Shown in pieces: positions 15,634 to 25,488 of a DNA stretch of 64,000 bases. The position numbers and the translations under genes are program-made. The DNA comes from CAZSDU01 sp964605775 (GTDB taxonomy: Bacteria > Bacteroidota > Bacteroidia > Bacteroidales > FEN-979): the NCBI GenBank assembly GCA_964605775.1, contig CAZSDU010000006.1, forward strand, positions 1-64,000. The letters are read 5' to 3'. The stretch's first letter is position 1, and each line of letters opens with the position of its first letter. The notes below the pieces were generated by a model that searched no databases, was not told where the DNA came from, and worked only from the letters and a program-made list of their open reading frames with translations.

Positions 15634-16761
15634 TTATGAATTTATAATGGATTTGATTCTTTCATTGGTGATTTCCTTGTTGTGCGTGATACAGGTACCC
15701 TTAATCAGGTCATCTTCCCAGTTCAGGTTAAATTCACCCTTGGTATTGATCATTAACTTGAGAAAATTGATAACATTTTTTCCAAACATTTTACTCGCAT
15801 CGGTGGGCAGGTCAACGGGGAAAAATGAATTCCCGATGATTTTCACCCCGTGAGCAATAATGGTTTCATTGTTGCGGGTCAGTTCGCAATTTCCCCCTGT
15901 GGATGCAGCTATATCAATGATGACCGACCCCGGTTTCATTTCTTCTACCGTTTCCTTTTTAAGTAATAACGGGGCCTTCTTGCCCGGAATCTGAGCAGTA
16001 CAAATCACAACATCAGACTTTTTGGCATGATCATGGATGGCCTGTGCCTGTTTCATTTTAAAATCTTCGCTTTGCTCGACAGCGTAACCGCCTGCCGTTT
16101 TATCATCGATTGCCCCTTCCACTTCCACAAATTTTCCGCCTAGTCCCTGAACTTCCTCTTTTACAGCAGCACGGACATCAAAAACTTCCACCACTGCCCC
16201 GAGTTTCCTCGATGTGGCAATGGCTTGCAAACCGGCCACTCCGGCTCCTAGTATCAGCACCTTTGCCGGAGTAATAGTCCCGGCTGCAGTCATAAACATT
16301 GGAAAGAATTTTGGAAGTGAATTTGCAGCCGTCAGTACTGCTTTATAACCTGAAATGGTGGCCATTGAAGATAGTATATCCATAGCCTGAGCACGTGAGG
16401 TGCGGGGAATCACATCCAGACTGAAACAGGTAATGTTTTTTCCGGCCATGGATTTAACTAATTCAAGATTAAAAAAAGGATTGATCTGTGCCAGGAAAAT
16501 TTTGCCTTCAGTGGAAAGGGATAATTCCTGTTCAGACAAAGGATTGATTTTTATAAGAAGCCTGGCTTCTCTGATCACCTCTTCTTTGGATGTGATTTTT
16601 GCTCCCGCGGAAATATATTCCTCATTGGATGCAAATGACCCAGATCCGGCATCTTCCTCTATGTAGAGGTCAACCCCCATCTTGACAAGGATGGAAACAG
16701 CTTCCGGAAGAAGTGCCACCCGCTGTTCGGGATATTCTTCCTTTAAAATTCCAATTATCAT
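15634..16761 (-). CDS. pntA1: NAD(P) transhydrogenase subunit alpha, NAD-binding part (alpha-1)
   Basis: About 375 aa from the ATG at 16761, matching the usual IGILKE-type N-terminus; an ATG at 16788 would add nine residues. The domain I signatures are the alanine dehydrogenase-like N-terminal region, the Rossmann loop VLILGAGVAGLQAIATSRKLG near residue 170, and the mobile-loop area before DDKTAGGYAVEQSEDF. It binds NAD(H) in the cytoplasm and delivers hydride to domain III of PntB. The iron-sulfur gene upstream ends just before the longer start, so all four genes may share a transcript. Confidence 0.95.
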   Translation of the reverse strand: MIIGILKEEYPEQRVALLPEAVSILVKMGVDLYIEEDAGSGSFASNEEYISAGAKITSKEEVIREARLLIKINPLSEQELSLSTEGKIFLAQINPFFNLELVKSMAGKNITCFSLDVIPRTSRAQAMDILSSMATISGYKAVLTAANSLPKFFPMFMTAAGTITPAKVLILGAGVAGLQAIATSRKLGAVVEVFDVRAAVKEEVQGLGGKFVEVEGAIDDKTAGGYAVEQSEDFKMKQAQAIHDHAKKSDVVICTAQIPGKKAPLLLKKETVEEMKPGSVIIDIAASTGGNCELTRNNETIIAHGVKIIGNSFFPVDLPTDASKMFGKNVINFLKLMINTKGEFNLNWEDDLIKGTCITHNKEITNERIKSIINS

Positions 16762-16790
16762 AGGTTGTTTTTCTGTTTGGTGTAACATGG

Positions 16791-17282
16791 TTAATCTTTG
16801 AATTTGACGGATAAATGGCTTCCATCACAAAAAGGTTTTCTTTCTGAAGATCCGCATCGACAGAGGGCAGCGACTTCTGAATCAACCTTGATTTTTTTCT
16901 TTTTTGAATCCCGGATAATAAAATTTCCGCTGATTAGGGCCGGACCATTTTCCAAGATCTGAATCCTGGCATATTTCGATTTCTTTTTTTCCGGAGAAGC
17001 TGTTTTCGATGAAGGGAATTTTGAGCTTTTTAAATACGTTAACGCCCTTGATGGACAACTGTCAACTGCTTTAATGATGGCCTTGCTGTCACTGCCGTGT
17101 ATATTGATCCAGGGTTTCTTTTTTGTGTTAAAGACCTCCGGAAGACCAATGATGCAATTGGCGGAATGAATACATAACTCTGGCCTCCAGTAAACGGTTA
17201 CTTCACCATTGGAATGTTGCTTTACCGTCTCTTTGTCTTTTTTGAATGATAATAGTTCTGATTTGGTGACCTTATTTGACAT
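16791..17282 (-). CDS. Two-domain iron-sulfur protein, YjdI-type [4Fe-4S] domain plus CDGSH domain
   Basis: About 163 aa from the ATG at 17282. A YjdI/Fer4_19-like domain occupies the first half (YWRPELCIHSANCI near residue 36 and SCPSRAL near 77, giving three cysteines for a mono-cluster). A CDGSH zinc-finger-like domain occupies the end (ALCRCGSSERKPFCDGSH, about 138-155), which binds a [2Fe-2S] cluster with three Cys and one His. A lysine/serine-rich linker joins them. The function is unknown; both families are linked to redox or stress chemistry. It precedes the transhydrogenase genes, suggesting redox co-regulation. The upstream extension to 17378 has low-complexity residues and is not included. 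Confidence 0.85.
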   Translation of the reverse strand: MSNKVTKSELLSFKKDKETVKQHSNGEVTVYWRPELCIHSANCIIGLPEVFNTKKKPWINIHGSDSKAIIKAVDSCPSRALTYLKSSKFPSSKTASPEKKKSKYARIQILENGPALISGNFIIRDSKKKKIKVDSEVAALCRCGSSERKPFCDGSHLSVKFKD

Positions 17283-17428
17283 ACAATGTATCTTAAAATT
17301 TTCGTAAAGGTAAAAATTATTAATTTTGAAAACAAAGCGATTAGTTTCTATTTCATCAAGAAATAGTTTATCTGACAAGGTTTCATTGAAACGCCTGTCT
17401 CAATGAGTAGAGTGGTATATTAAACCAT

Positions 17429-18688
17429 ATGAATATGCCTGATATAATCTATAAAAAAGTTTTCCCATCTTGTTTCCACTTGTGTTGGATTTTATTCCTG
17501 ATTTTCGGATTTATCGGTACTTCCTGCAAGAAATTTCAGATTGATTTCCCGGAAATTTCTGGTCTTCAGAAAATTGAAAACTATGAAGGGGGATTTCTTT
17601 ACAAGACAAATTCTGGAAAATTTCATGTAATCAGTCTTAATGGTAACTATCTCCAGATGGGAAGGCAATATGGATATTTGCTGGGAGGTCTGATGAAAGA
17701 GTATCATCAGGAGGTTGAAAATATTATGCATGAGACCGGAATCAGTGAAAGCCAGATGAATTCCTTCGCGCTATCTTATTATAATATGCAGCCATATCCT
17801 TTTAAACAGATGATGGACGGGATGGCCATGACCTCCGGATTGAGCGTCAGTCAGCAGCGGTTTGTCTGCAGTTCCATGAGCATGATGTACGAAGTCTGGC
17901 CGGGATGCAGCAGTATTCAAGTGTGGGAAAATTATTCCAAGGACAGGAAAATGATTTGTGGCCGGAACTGGGATGCACAAAAAGGAAGATTTAATTATTT
18001 AGGGAAATACCTTGTGATCGTACTATACAACCCGGGTACTTATGTTCAAAGCGTGGCAGAATTCAATTATGTTGGATCCCTTTCCCCACAAACGTTAATC
18101 AATGAAAAAGGACTTTATTTGGATGTTCATGCATGTCAATTGCTGGATACTATATACTTACCCGGGCGATTACCAGCAGGTTACCTGCTTTTTTCTTTCC
18201 TACTGAACAGTACAAACATGGATGAATTATCCAGATATTTTTCTTCTACTCGGCCTGCAGTTTCTTTACTGGTAAATGCAGCAGTTGCCGAACACGCTTG
18301 CTGCTATCAATGGCCAACTTTTGATATCCATAAACGGGAAGCTGACTCTGCCGGGCTGCTGGTTTCGACCAACCACTTTATTGGTTATCCTAGAGATTGG
18401 CCATTGCTTCCTATCCCGGATGACCCGGAAAAAGCAGCTTATACGATTCAACGATTTGATAACCTGATGGAACTTGCCTGGCAAAACAAAGGGGTCATAG
18501 ATACGGAGAAGATGATGACCCTAATGGAATTGACTATTCCCAATAGGGGAGCGGCATTCCCAGATAATGACCCCAGTTATGAGACCTATTATCAGATAGT
18601 GACTGTTCCACAAGATTTAATCTGGTATGTTAAGGCGGTGAATTATTCAGATTGGGAGAAAATCCCATTAACAGAATTGTTTCGCTGA
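17429..18688 (+). CDS. C45-family acyltransferase/peptidase-like lipoprotein
   Basis: Protein of 419 aa. A hydrophobic segment with a lipobox-like IGTSCKK (Cys about 33) suggests a lipoprotein. The core matches the acyl-CoA:6-aminopenicillanate acyltransferase/C45 Ntn-hydrolase family: GNYLQMGRQYGYLLG near residue 72, the candidate autoprocessing nucleophile Cys160 in WPGCSSIQVW, the GRNWDAQ segment near 179, and a late STNHF near 310. Family members cleave themselves before the nucleophile and hydrolyse or transfer acyl-amide groups. Here the substrate is unknown. ATG at 17429 or 17435 could be the start. Confidence 0.82.
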   Translation: MNMPDIIYKKVFPSCFHLCWILFLIFGFIGTSCKKFQIDFPEISGLQKIENYEGGFLYKTNSGKFHVISLNGNYLQMGRQYGYLLGGLMKEYHQEVENIMHETGISESQMNSFALSYYNMQPYPFKQMMDGMAMTSGLSVSQQRFVCSSMSMMYEVWPGCSSIQVWENYSKDRKMICGRNWDAQKGRFNYLGKYLVIVLYNPGTYVQSVAEFNYVGSLSPQTLINEKGLYLDVHACQLLDTIYLPGRLPAGYLLFSFLLNSTNMDELSRYFSSTRPAVSLLVNAAVAEHACCYQWPTFDIHKREADSAGLLVSTNHFIGYPRDWPLLPIPDDPEKAAYTIQRFDNLMELAWQNKGVIDTEKMMTLMELTIPNRGAAFPDNDPSYETYYQIVTVPQDLIWYVKAVNYSDWEKIPLTELFR

Positions 18689-18702
18689 TTTTTATCAAAA
18701 AT

Positions 18703-18724
18703 CCTGCATGGGTCAGCATGCAGG
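18703..18724 (-). terminator. Hairpin terminator behind the CAP-domain gene
   Basis: CCTGCATG (18703-18710) pairs perfectly with CATGCAGG (18717-18724) around a 6-nt loop. On the minus strand the stem is followed by a U-rich stretch (ATTTTTGATAAAAATC), so it probably ends the minus-strand transcript of the CAP gene. It also follows the plus-strand C45 gene by 14 nt and may work in both directions. Confidence 0.7.
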
Positions 18725-18782
18725 AAGGTTTCGATTGGATTCACAGCCTGAATTTAATCGCAGAAATGAATAGTTCTCATGA

Positions 18783-19724
18783 TCAGTTTTTCAGCAACCA
18801 GGCATCCTTGTACTTTTTCTTGATTTCTTTCAGTTTACTCATGGTCTCTGTTTTATTTGGAGATTCAAATACAGAGATCCTGGCTTTGCCTTCTTTTTCA
18901 AGAACTTTTACTGAAGGAAAACCTTCAGCAACTAATTTTGGAAGCATTTTTGAAGCAGTTTCCAAGGGAATATTACTTCTGATAATGATATAATACATAC
19001 CTGTCCCTGCTTGCGTTGGTTCAATATTAATTCCAGGTTTATTCTCTTTTTTTGCTGCTAAAGGGTTGACTGATTTTTTTTCTTTTTTAGTTGGTTTAAT
19101 GGAATCAGCTGAACCCTGAACGGACAGATTCCCACAGTAAACCGCAGTCCCTGCAGGATCATTCATCTCGCCAAACCAGGCACAGGCATAATTTTCATAG
19201 ATCCCTATGCCAATGGCATTCCATTTTTTTCCGAGCCACTTTCCACTGTTTAACAAAAAGTTTCTCGTGTAATCAATGGATTTCCATTCCGCAATAATAC
19301 TGTCTGGAATTGCAGTGCTGTTCTCCCAGTATACAATTTCATATCCTTTCCCGGGGTAAGGAGTGAACTCTTTAGGTTTATTCCATACCGAATTTTTCTT
19401 ATTTTCATCCCGGGGATAACAAAATGATTTCCATGGTCCTTTGTCTGACCAGGAATAAGAAGTACAGGGCTCCTGATCGGGATGATTGAAGAAGAGATCC
19501 TTTGCATGGGAGCTCGCCACATAACACAATGACCTTGAAAGAGGAACAGCAGTAAGTTCATAGCGTTTACGGTAATCATTGATCATTTTATAAAGCTGCA
19601 TTTCAGCCTGGCTGATGCAAAAATCAGAAGGAATCACAGGAGAGACCTTCACATGATTTTGGGCGGATAAAAAAGTACACCTAAAGACAAAAATAAAAAG
19701 GAAAAAAATTCTTAGGTGAATCAT
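18783..19724 (-). CDS. CAP-domain secreted protein with C-terminal SPOR-like domain
   Basis: Protein of 313 aa with a signal peptide (cleavage near LSAQN, about residue 21). A CAP/SCP-PR1-like domain follows at about 40-200, recognisable by MINDYRKRYELTAVPLSRSL, ASSHAKDLFF, the NSTAIPDSIIAEW segment and the late YENYACAWFGE. A lysine-rich linker leads to a C-terminal repeat of about 75 aa (YYIIIRSNIPLETASKMLPK..) that looks like a SPOR-type peptidoglycan-binding fold. CAP proteins are secreted and rarely catalytic. It overlaps the GH172 gene by 4 nt on the same strand, implying co-expression. Confidence 0.78.
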   Translation of the reverse strand: MIHLRIFFLFIFVFRCTFLSAQNHVKVSPVIPSDFCISQAEMQLYKMINDYRKRYELTAVPLSRSLCYVASSHAKDLFFNHPDQEPCTSYSWSDKGPWKSFCYPRDENKKNSVWNKPKEFTPYPGKGYEIVYWENSTAIPDSIIAEWKSIDYTRNFLLNSGKWLGKKWNAIGIGIYENYACAWFGEMNDPAGTAVYCGNLSVQGSADSIKPTKKEKKSVNPLAAKKENKPGINIEPTQAGTGMYYIIIRSNIPLETASKMLPKLVAEGFPSVKVLEKEGKARISVFESPNKTETMSKLKEIKKKYKDAWLLKN

Positions 19725-21721
19725 TCATTTAATGGTGTTAATGTTCGCTGATTTGCAATGGTTCTGATGTTGTTCTCCAGTCCCGAAATCCGGGCATAGA
19801 ATCCAAACCCACCGTAATTATTTTCGATCTTCAATAAAAGCTTATTCCATCCTGGTTTAATGTTTAACATTATTTCTGCCTGATCAGGCTCTGCTACGCG
19901 GATACCGGAGAAACGATATACTTCTTTATTATTAAAGAAAATTTTCATGCCATCATCCGAGCCAACATATAACCCTACCTTGTCAGGCGTTATGGCGTAA
20001 ATAAAACTTGTAGCATAGACAACAGCCATCTCGTGGGGTCTCATTTTTTCCATTAGTGAGAGATATCCATCCTCAGGGGTTTGTACGTATTTCCAACGGA
20101 TTGGTTTCCCATTGATCCCTGTAAATACCCGGTTCGTGTCAAAATTTTCCAGCTCAGGTGCAAAAACGATATCAAGCCCTTTGCGATCACCGTTTTTTTC
20201 TTTCTGGTTTGGGAAAGGGCCAAGAAGGTACCATTCCGGGATATAGTTTCTTTTCGGTTGAAGAAGAATACCGTCAATTCCAATATCATAGCCGTAGGCA
20301 ATGGGATCTTTTCCGCTCACGACAAATCTTAGATCAAGCGATTTCCCTTGATTGTTCAGATTCTCCAGCAACACAATCCCATCCGGAAGCAGAACAGGAG
20401 CATATCCTTTAATTTCTCCGGCTTTGCTTCCATTGACATAGATATCCACATTCGCATAAGAGGGACCTTTTGTATAGAAAATGGTCAGATGATCAATCGC
20501 TTCCTTTAATCCAGATAAGGTCAACTGAAAAACAGAATTTACGTGGGCTGAAATGAATAGCTGTTGATTATTTCCCCAATCAGCGCCAAAATCCGACATG
20601 TCCATGACCTTCGACTGAAGTCCTTTCAGGTCAAATTTAAGTGTTTCTGCTTCAAGGATTGTTTTTGGTTTGATGATCCGTAAGGGGATTCTCTGACCCG
20701 CTTTCGGCATTGAGGGGAAAGCGTGATGCGGTTCTGACTGGTACCAGTATACTGTGCTGCTGTAATCAGCAATTGACTGATTCCCATGTCCATGTTCGAA
20801 AGTGAGCTTGACTGATCTTCTGAATGGAATGGGATCTGATACATAAAACCTATAAGCGGAAATCCTTCCCAGTGAATCATTCTTGTCACTGAGGCCACTG
20901 AAGGAACCGGAAAACTCCCCGGATTTAAAATGTGATGTTCCGGAAAAAAAATGCTCTGTTCCGGTACCGTATATACCAGGTTTCTTTTCTCCATCCACAT
21001 AAATCATTTCATCACCATCCAGAAAATCAAAATTGCCTGAATAAGATTGGATATTCAGGTTCAAACCCACAATATGACCATTCCCCTTGGTTCGGAGTAA
21101 AGTATAATTGGAATCATAATCGGTACGCATATCCCTTGTCCAATGAGCATGGAAATATGCGACATTACGATCAAGCACCCCTTCGAATTTATGATAATTG
21201 ATCTGATAGGAAAACGATGGAATATCCCGCATGGTCTCATTCACGATCTCAATTCTAGCATGAACTTCAAAAGGCATAGGAAAATAACAGATATATCCTC
21301 CGCCCGTCATACCGAGATATTGGGAAATATAAGGTTGATATGCAAATCCGTTACCAAAAAAATCCCCGAAAGGGACTTCAACGGAAGGATTTTTTTCATT
21401 ATTCCAATATATCCTGATCAGTATCCTGCGGAGAAAATAGGGGTCAGGGGAATTCAGTGCAAACCATATCCTGGTAATCATTCCTGGTCCTTCTACATCA
21501 AGAATCCTGGCTTTCTTTCCTGCCGGAATGACTATAAAATCATCATTTCCTCCCCCTAAATCATGACTTGAAACCTGAATTAATTTACTGTTCTTTAATA
21601 AAGGTAAGGCAGCAGGGGAGATCAGCCTTTCTATATCTGCATTGTTCACCGAATCGCAGGAAACCAGGAAAACGGAAAATAGAATACTGGTAATGGATAA
21701 GGAACAAATAAATTTTTTCAT
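19721..21721 (-). CDS. GH172 (DUF2961) glycoside hydrolase lipoprotein with PA14-like C-terminus
   Basis: About 666 aa. The lipoprotein signal ends at LVSCDS (Cys about 22), so the protein is membrane-anchored. Residues about 45-360 match DUF2961, now glycoside hydrolase family 172, with the typical RIWFALNSPDPYFLRRILIR, PFGDFFGNGF and YGTGTEHFFSG segments. A jelly-roll domain follows, then a PA14/galactose-binding-like domain near the end (VGLYVGSDDGMKIFFNNKE). Known GH172 members act on alpha-arabinofuranose, fructofuranose or related furanosides; the substrate here is unknown. The neighbours are a GH63-like enzyme and a GT39 gene, which suggests glycan turnover. Confidence 0.85.
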   Translation of the reverse strand: MKKFICSLSITSILFSVFLVSCDSVNNADIERLISPAALPLLKNSKLIQVSSHDLGGGNDDFIVIPAGKKARILDVEGPGMITRIWFALNSPDPYFLRRILIRIYWNNEKNPSVEVPFGDFFGNGFAYQPYISQYLGMTGGGYICYFPMPFEVHARIEIVNETMRDIPSFSYQINYHKFEGVLDRNVAYFHAHWTRDMRTDYDSNYTLLRTKGNGHIVGLNLNIQSYSGNFDFLDGDEMIYVDGEKKPGIYGTGTEHFFSGTSHFKSGEFSGSFSGLSDKNDSLGRISAYRFYVSDPIPFRRSVKLTFEHGHGNQSIADYSSTVYWYQSEPHHAFPSMPKAGQRIPLRIIKPKTILEAETLKFDLKGLQSKVMDMSDFGADWGNNQQLFISAHVNSVFQLTLSGLKEAIDHLTIFYTKGPSYANVDIYVNGSKAGEIKGYAPVLLPDGIVLLENLNNQGKSLDLRFVVSGKDPIAYGYDIGIDGILLQPKRNYIPEWYLLGPFPNQKEKNGDRKGLDIVFAPELENFDTNRVFTGINGKPIRWKYVQTPEDGYLSLMEKMRPHEMAVVYATSFIYAITPDKVGLYVGSDDGMKIFFNNKEVYRFSGIRVAEPDQAEIMLNIKPGWNKLLLKIENNYGGFGFYARISGLENNIRTIANQRTLTPLNE

Positions 21722-21747
21722 GCATGAGGTATTGACCTGCAAATTTA

Positions 21748-23910
21748 CTACTTCTTGTATTCATCTATCAATAATCTGGCAATTATGGCATTCCAGATGT
21801 AGTTTGACGGACAATTCAGCACTTCATTGTCGGGACTGTAGGATTCCCAGAAATTGTGATTCTTTGATAACTGGGTGGCAACGCAGTTAAGCATTTTATC
21901 AGCAAGCTGATGTGCCAGATCGTCATAGCCATATTGACGAAGACCATTGTAAACCATATAATCCCAGAGCATCCAGATGGGACCGTTCCACTTGCAGCAA
22001 TAATCAACAGTGGGATTGTACCAAGGATCCTGGGCTGATAAGGTTGGTACTCCATAGCGTCTCCAGAACTTCGTGCTGTCAGACAGTGTGACCACTAATT
22101 TACCAGCACGTTCTTTTGTCGCTACCCCGGCCCATAATGACAGAAATCCGATAATCTCCTGGCGGCGAAGGTCACGGCTTAAAAATTTCCATGAATGATC
22201 AGATTTATTAATGGAATAAAAAAAGCTGGTGGAATCATCCCACATCCGTTGATTGACTAATCGGCTAACCTTATCTGCCTTGTCTGACCAGTCTTTTGCT
22301 TCCTGGTTTCTGCCAAGGATATGGGCCATTTTAGACAGCGAACGTTCCTCCTTGATGATCATGAGGCTAAGGTCAAGACATTCCAGTTCATCTGATATGT
22401 CTTCTTTGTCAACCTCCAGGTAACGTTCGGCTGAAACCTGAAATACTGCATTATACCAGTCCCTGACATTCTCAATGATCCCATAGGGTCCCCATTCAAA
22501 GGTGCCATCATGATCCTGATCCCTGTTATCCATCAACCATTCGGTGTATTTTTTTCCTGATAGATAGGCTTCTTCCAGAAATTTCCTGTCTTTGCTCACC
22601 TGGTAGATTTCCCAGTTTATCCAACTGTAAAAAGGAGCGGAAGTAGTTGACATATTTTTATGGGGGTAATCCTGCATTCCTCTTGGCCCATGACGATAGG
22701 CAATTAATCCATCCTCCCTTTGCTGTTCCATATATACCCTTTGCGAATTTTCAGCCGACCTGGGATCCAGGTATACATAGGCCAGCATACTCAAAGATTC
22801 ATGTAGTACCTGATGTCCATGACCCCAGCCCCAGATTGGATTTCGGGAAAATGAATAGAAATTATATTTTGTATGGCCTTCAGGAGGATACATGCAACTT
22901 CTGGCAAGATTAAAGGCGCTGAGATACAATAATTTCTCAGTCTTTGATGGAAAAGAGATTCGCGGGATTTTCGAGAAAAGGATAAGATTGTCCTCATAAT
23001 AGGTTTTTAAAAGCTCGCTTTTCAAAGGGTTCATTTCGCTGATCATTTTTCCTGAATCTTCTTTTTGAGCCTGTGTTCCCCTGAGAATTCGAAAATTGAC
23101 CGTCTCACCAGGCTTCAATCTTTTTTTTAGATGAAGTGAGATAAGTCTGACAAAACCATTGTGTTTAAGATTCAGGGAGTCTGATTTTCGTTCGGCATAG
23201 AAATCGGTTTTGATCTGTTGGTGAAAGCAATCCGGATTTCCTGTATATCCCCCATAGGAATAAACTTCACAGTTAGCAGAAAAAAAATCAGAAAAACGGG
23301 TCGGATACCCAAGCTCGGGTTTCAGACTGCTGATTAAGCGATAGGGACTTTCATAACGCTTCGTGAGATAACCGTTTCCTTGCTTATCGTATTCAATAAT
23401 TTCCAGCGAATCATGGTCTGCTTCAAAGATGGGATAAAGATCAAGATCATGACTGATGTTGTCTGTATTCTTAATCAGCATATCAATCAATGCAATTTGT
23501 GAACTGTATACAAAAAATGTCTCTTTGACCTGGATACCCCTGAAGGGTTCATATTCAAGGATAGCCATATCAGGGAAAGAAAAGCGGATCAATGGTTTTT
23601 TTAAATATTCTCCTATACGGGGAATGACTACCTGATCTACCTTCCACAGACAGTATATTGTCCCGGCTTGATCGCTGGAGTAACTTACGGGCTTACAGTC
23701 AGAATAATAGTCGATTTTATAGGCCTTATCACCATATAATGAGGAACGTTTCATCGCCGCGGCATAGCTGGTATAAAGTGGATCATTAGACTTGGCAGAG
23801 ATCCGCATATAATCTTCAACCATTCTGAAATCCTGAGCATTAATAAGAATACAGGAAATGCAGAAACAGAAAAGAAAAAGAGAAAAGTTACGCATGTTTA
23901 TAATATTCAT
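21748..23910 (-). CDS. GH63-like (alpha/alpha)6-barrel glycoside hydrolase, secreted
   Basis: Protein of 720 aa with a signal peptide (MRNFSLFLF, cleavage near INAQ; ATG at 23895 is an equally good start). The N-terminal half is beta-rich. The catalytic-type barrel begins about residue 330, with WGWGHGHQVLHESLSMLAYV, DGTFEWGPYGIIENVRDWYNAV and DYCCKWNGPIWMLWDYMVYNGL, the pattern of mannosyl-oligosaccharide glucosidase/MGH1-type hydrolases (trehalase-like superfamily). Acidic candidates for catalysis lie in these segments. Substrate is unknown. It is 18 nt from the GT39 gene and 27 nt from GH172, all minus strand. Confidence 0.82.
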   Translation of the reverse strand: MNIINMRNFSLFLFCFCISCILINAQDFRMVEDYMRISAKSNDPLYTSYAAAMKRSSLYGDKAYKIDYYSDCKPVSYSSDQAGTIYCLWKVDQVVIPRIGEYLKKPLIRFSFPDMAILEYEPFRGIQVKETFFVYSSQIALIDMLIKNTDNISHDLDLYPIFEADHDSLEIIEYDKQGNGYLTKRYESPYRLISSLKPELGYPTRFSDFFSANCEVYSYGGYTGNPDCFHQQIKTDFYAERKSDSLNLKHNGFVRLISLHLKKRLKPGETVNFRILRGTQAQKEDSGKMISEMNPLKSELLKTYYEDNLILFSKIPRISFPSKTEKLLYLSAFNLARSCMYPPEGHTKYNFYSFSRNPIWGWGHGHQVLHESLSMLAYVYLDPRSAENSQRVYMEQQREDGLIAYRHGPRGMQDYPHKNMSTTSAPFYSWINWEIYQVSKDRKFLEEAYLSGKKYTEWLMDNRDQDHDGTFEWGPYGIIENVRDWYNAVFQVSAERYLEVDKEDISDELECLDLSLMIIKEERSLSKMAHILGRNQEAKDWSDKADKVSRLVNQRMWDDSTSFFYSINKSDHSWKFLSRDLRRQEIIGFLSLWAGVATKERAGKLVVTLSDSTKFWRRYGVPTLSAQDPWYNPTVDYCCKWNGPIWMLWDYMVYNGLRQYGYDDLAHQLADKMLNCVATQLSKNHNFWESYSPDNEVLNCPSNYIWNAIIARLLIDEYKK

Positions 23911-23928
23911 AAGTGAAGGAATCCGTGC

Positions 23929-25488
23929 TTATTCGTATGATTGTATTTCATCCATGATGATCAGGGTTTCCGGGTCCTGTAACAGATAATCCGGAAGCAA
24001 GCAGTCCCCCTGCTTGAAAATTGCTATTTTCCTGCCTTTCCTTTTGATCTCCTCATACTGAAATTTGGATGGAATGAAGCCATAGGAAGGTAGATCAGTA
24101 TAGAACATACATTCGATATAATGTCTGCCTCGAACATTGAAAACAACAGCATTCTCTGGAAGACGTGTATGAAGAGATTGGAAAATGAATTTGTTATGGA
24201 TTTGTATAGACTTAACCGGATTATCTGACCATCCTGACTTCCAATTGAATGCAACCAGAAAAAAGAATAAGGCAGTCAAAACCCAACCGGTCAAATCTGG
24301 GAACCTTGATCGTTTAATAGTCTGTTGATGAAAAAAATCAAGAAAAGCAGCTATGCCTGAATAAACCGGAAGTGCAACAATGAATGGATAACTAAGCATT
24401 TTTGTTTTGGCGAGGGAGAAGAAGAGATAAACAAAAACAGGCAGGATCAGGATGCTGAATGGAAGGAATGGTCCTTTGATTTTCATGAACAGAAAGACCA
24501 ATCCCAAAGGAATAAAATATATCAAGACATTGCCGTATAATTGATGGATGTGCTCAACATAAAACCACGGGGACCCTCCGTGTCCTTCAACGACCTGAAA
24601 AAAATGTAAGGCACTGTATGAATAAGTTTGGGCTGCTTCGGTTGGATACCAGGTAAAAATGAGTATCTGCCAGGGTAACACGACTAAAATGGTGATTAAA
24701 AGGGAGAAAAAAAAGTTCATCGTCTCCTTGAATAATTTGCTTTTCCGAATGATCCAGGCTTCGTTCTTCCGGAAAATGCCAGCAAATAGGTAGGTTGCCC
24801 ACGCCAAATAAACCAGTAATCCTGGTATCCATTTTGTCAGTATGGCACAACCTGAGAAAATCCCGATAAGGATAATCCATAATTTTCGATCCGAAAAAAC
24901 ATATTCAGTCCAAACCCAGATACTGCAAGAAATAAAAAAAAGAAAAGCAACATCATTGTGTTCGAGTTCCTGCCTGCCTGCAACGAGTTGCATCAGGTAA
25001 TAAGAAGTCGAAAACAAAAAGGCAGTTAAAAAGCCTGTGTTTTCATTGGTCAGCAGTTTAACTGTCCGGTAGGTGACAAGAATCAAAAGGGATGCCATGA
25101 TAACACTTGGAAGACGTAGGGATACTTCACTGAAGCCGAAAATCTTGTAGCTTATTGCAATAAGCCAGAGAAAAAGTGGCTGCTTGTGCAACCAGACAAT
25201 GGCCCTGTCCCATCGGCCATAAGACATGGTTAATACAGGATCGTCATATAAGGTTGGCAGGAGTGGATGCTTCATCAGGTTTTTTGCAACCAACGCATGA
25301 AAACGTTCATCCCAAAGATTCAGAAACGGATCCAACAGGGAAGAGAAAAGAAATAAAAGAAATCCGCCGGTAAACAGGAATAAAATGGCTTTCCGGTGTT
25401 GTTTCATCTGATTTATGCAAAGACTTCCGCTTACCAAGATAACTCCGGAGATCAGAAGCAAGCTTTGTATGGATGAAAATTCTCTCAT
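23929..25488 (-). CDS. GT39/ArnT-like membrane glycosyltransferase
   Basis: Protein of 519 aa with about 11 membrane helices. The first large loop holds LWDERFHALVAKNL (near residue 79), the acidic motif of the GT-C fold used by PMT/ArnT enzymes, and the segment RLPSVIMASLLILV is typical of PMT_2. Such enzymes transfer sugars from polyprenyl-phosphate donors to lipid A, glycans or proteins on the periplasmic side. It could use the lipid-linked sugar made by a DPM1-type transferase such as the one at 1.7 kb. The acceptor is unknown. It abuts the next gene directly at 25489. Confidence 0.85.
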   Translation of the reverse strand: MREFSSIQSLLLISGVILVSGSLCINQMKQHRKAILFLFTGGFLLFLFSSLLDPFLNLWDERFHALVAKNLMKHPLLPTLYDDPVLTMSYGRWDRAIVWLHKQPLFLWLIAISYKIFGFSEVSLRLPSVIMASLLILVTYRTVKLLTNENTGFLTAFLFSTSYYLMQLVAGRQELEHNDVAFLFFISCSIWVWTEYVFSDRKLWIILIGIFSGCAILTKWIPGLLVYLAWATYLFAGIFRKNEAWIIRKSKLFKETMNFFFSLLITILVVLPWQILIFTWYPTEAAQTYSYSALHFFQVVEGHGGSPWFYVEHIHQLYGNVLIYFIPLGLVFLFMKIKGPFLPFSILILPVFVYLFFSLAKTKMLSYPFIVALPVYSGIAAFLDFFHQQTIKRSRFPDLTGWVLTALFFFLVAFNWKSGWSDNPVKSIQIHNKFIFQSLHTRLPENAVVFNVRGRHYIECMFYTDLPSYGFIPSKFQYEEIKRKGRKIAIFKQGDCLLPDYLLQDPETLIIMDEIQSYE

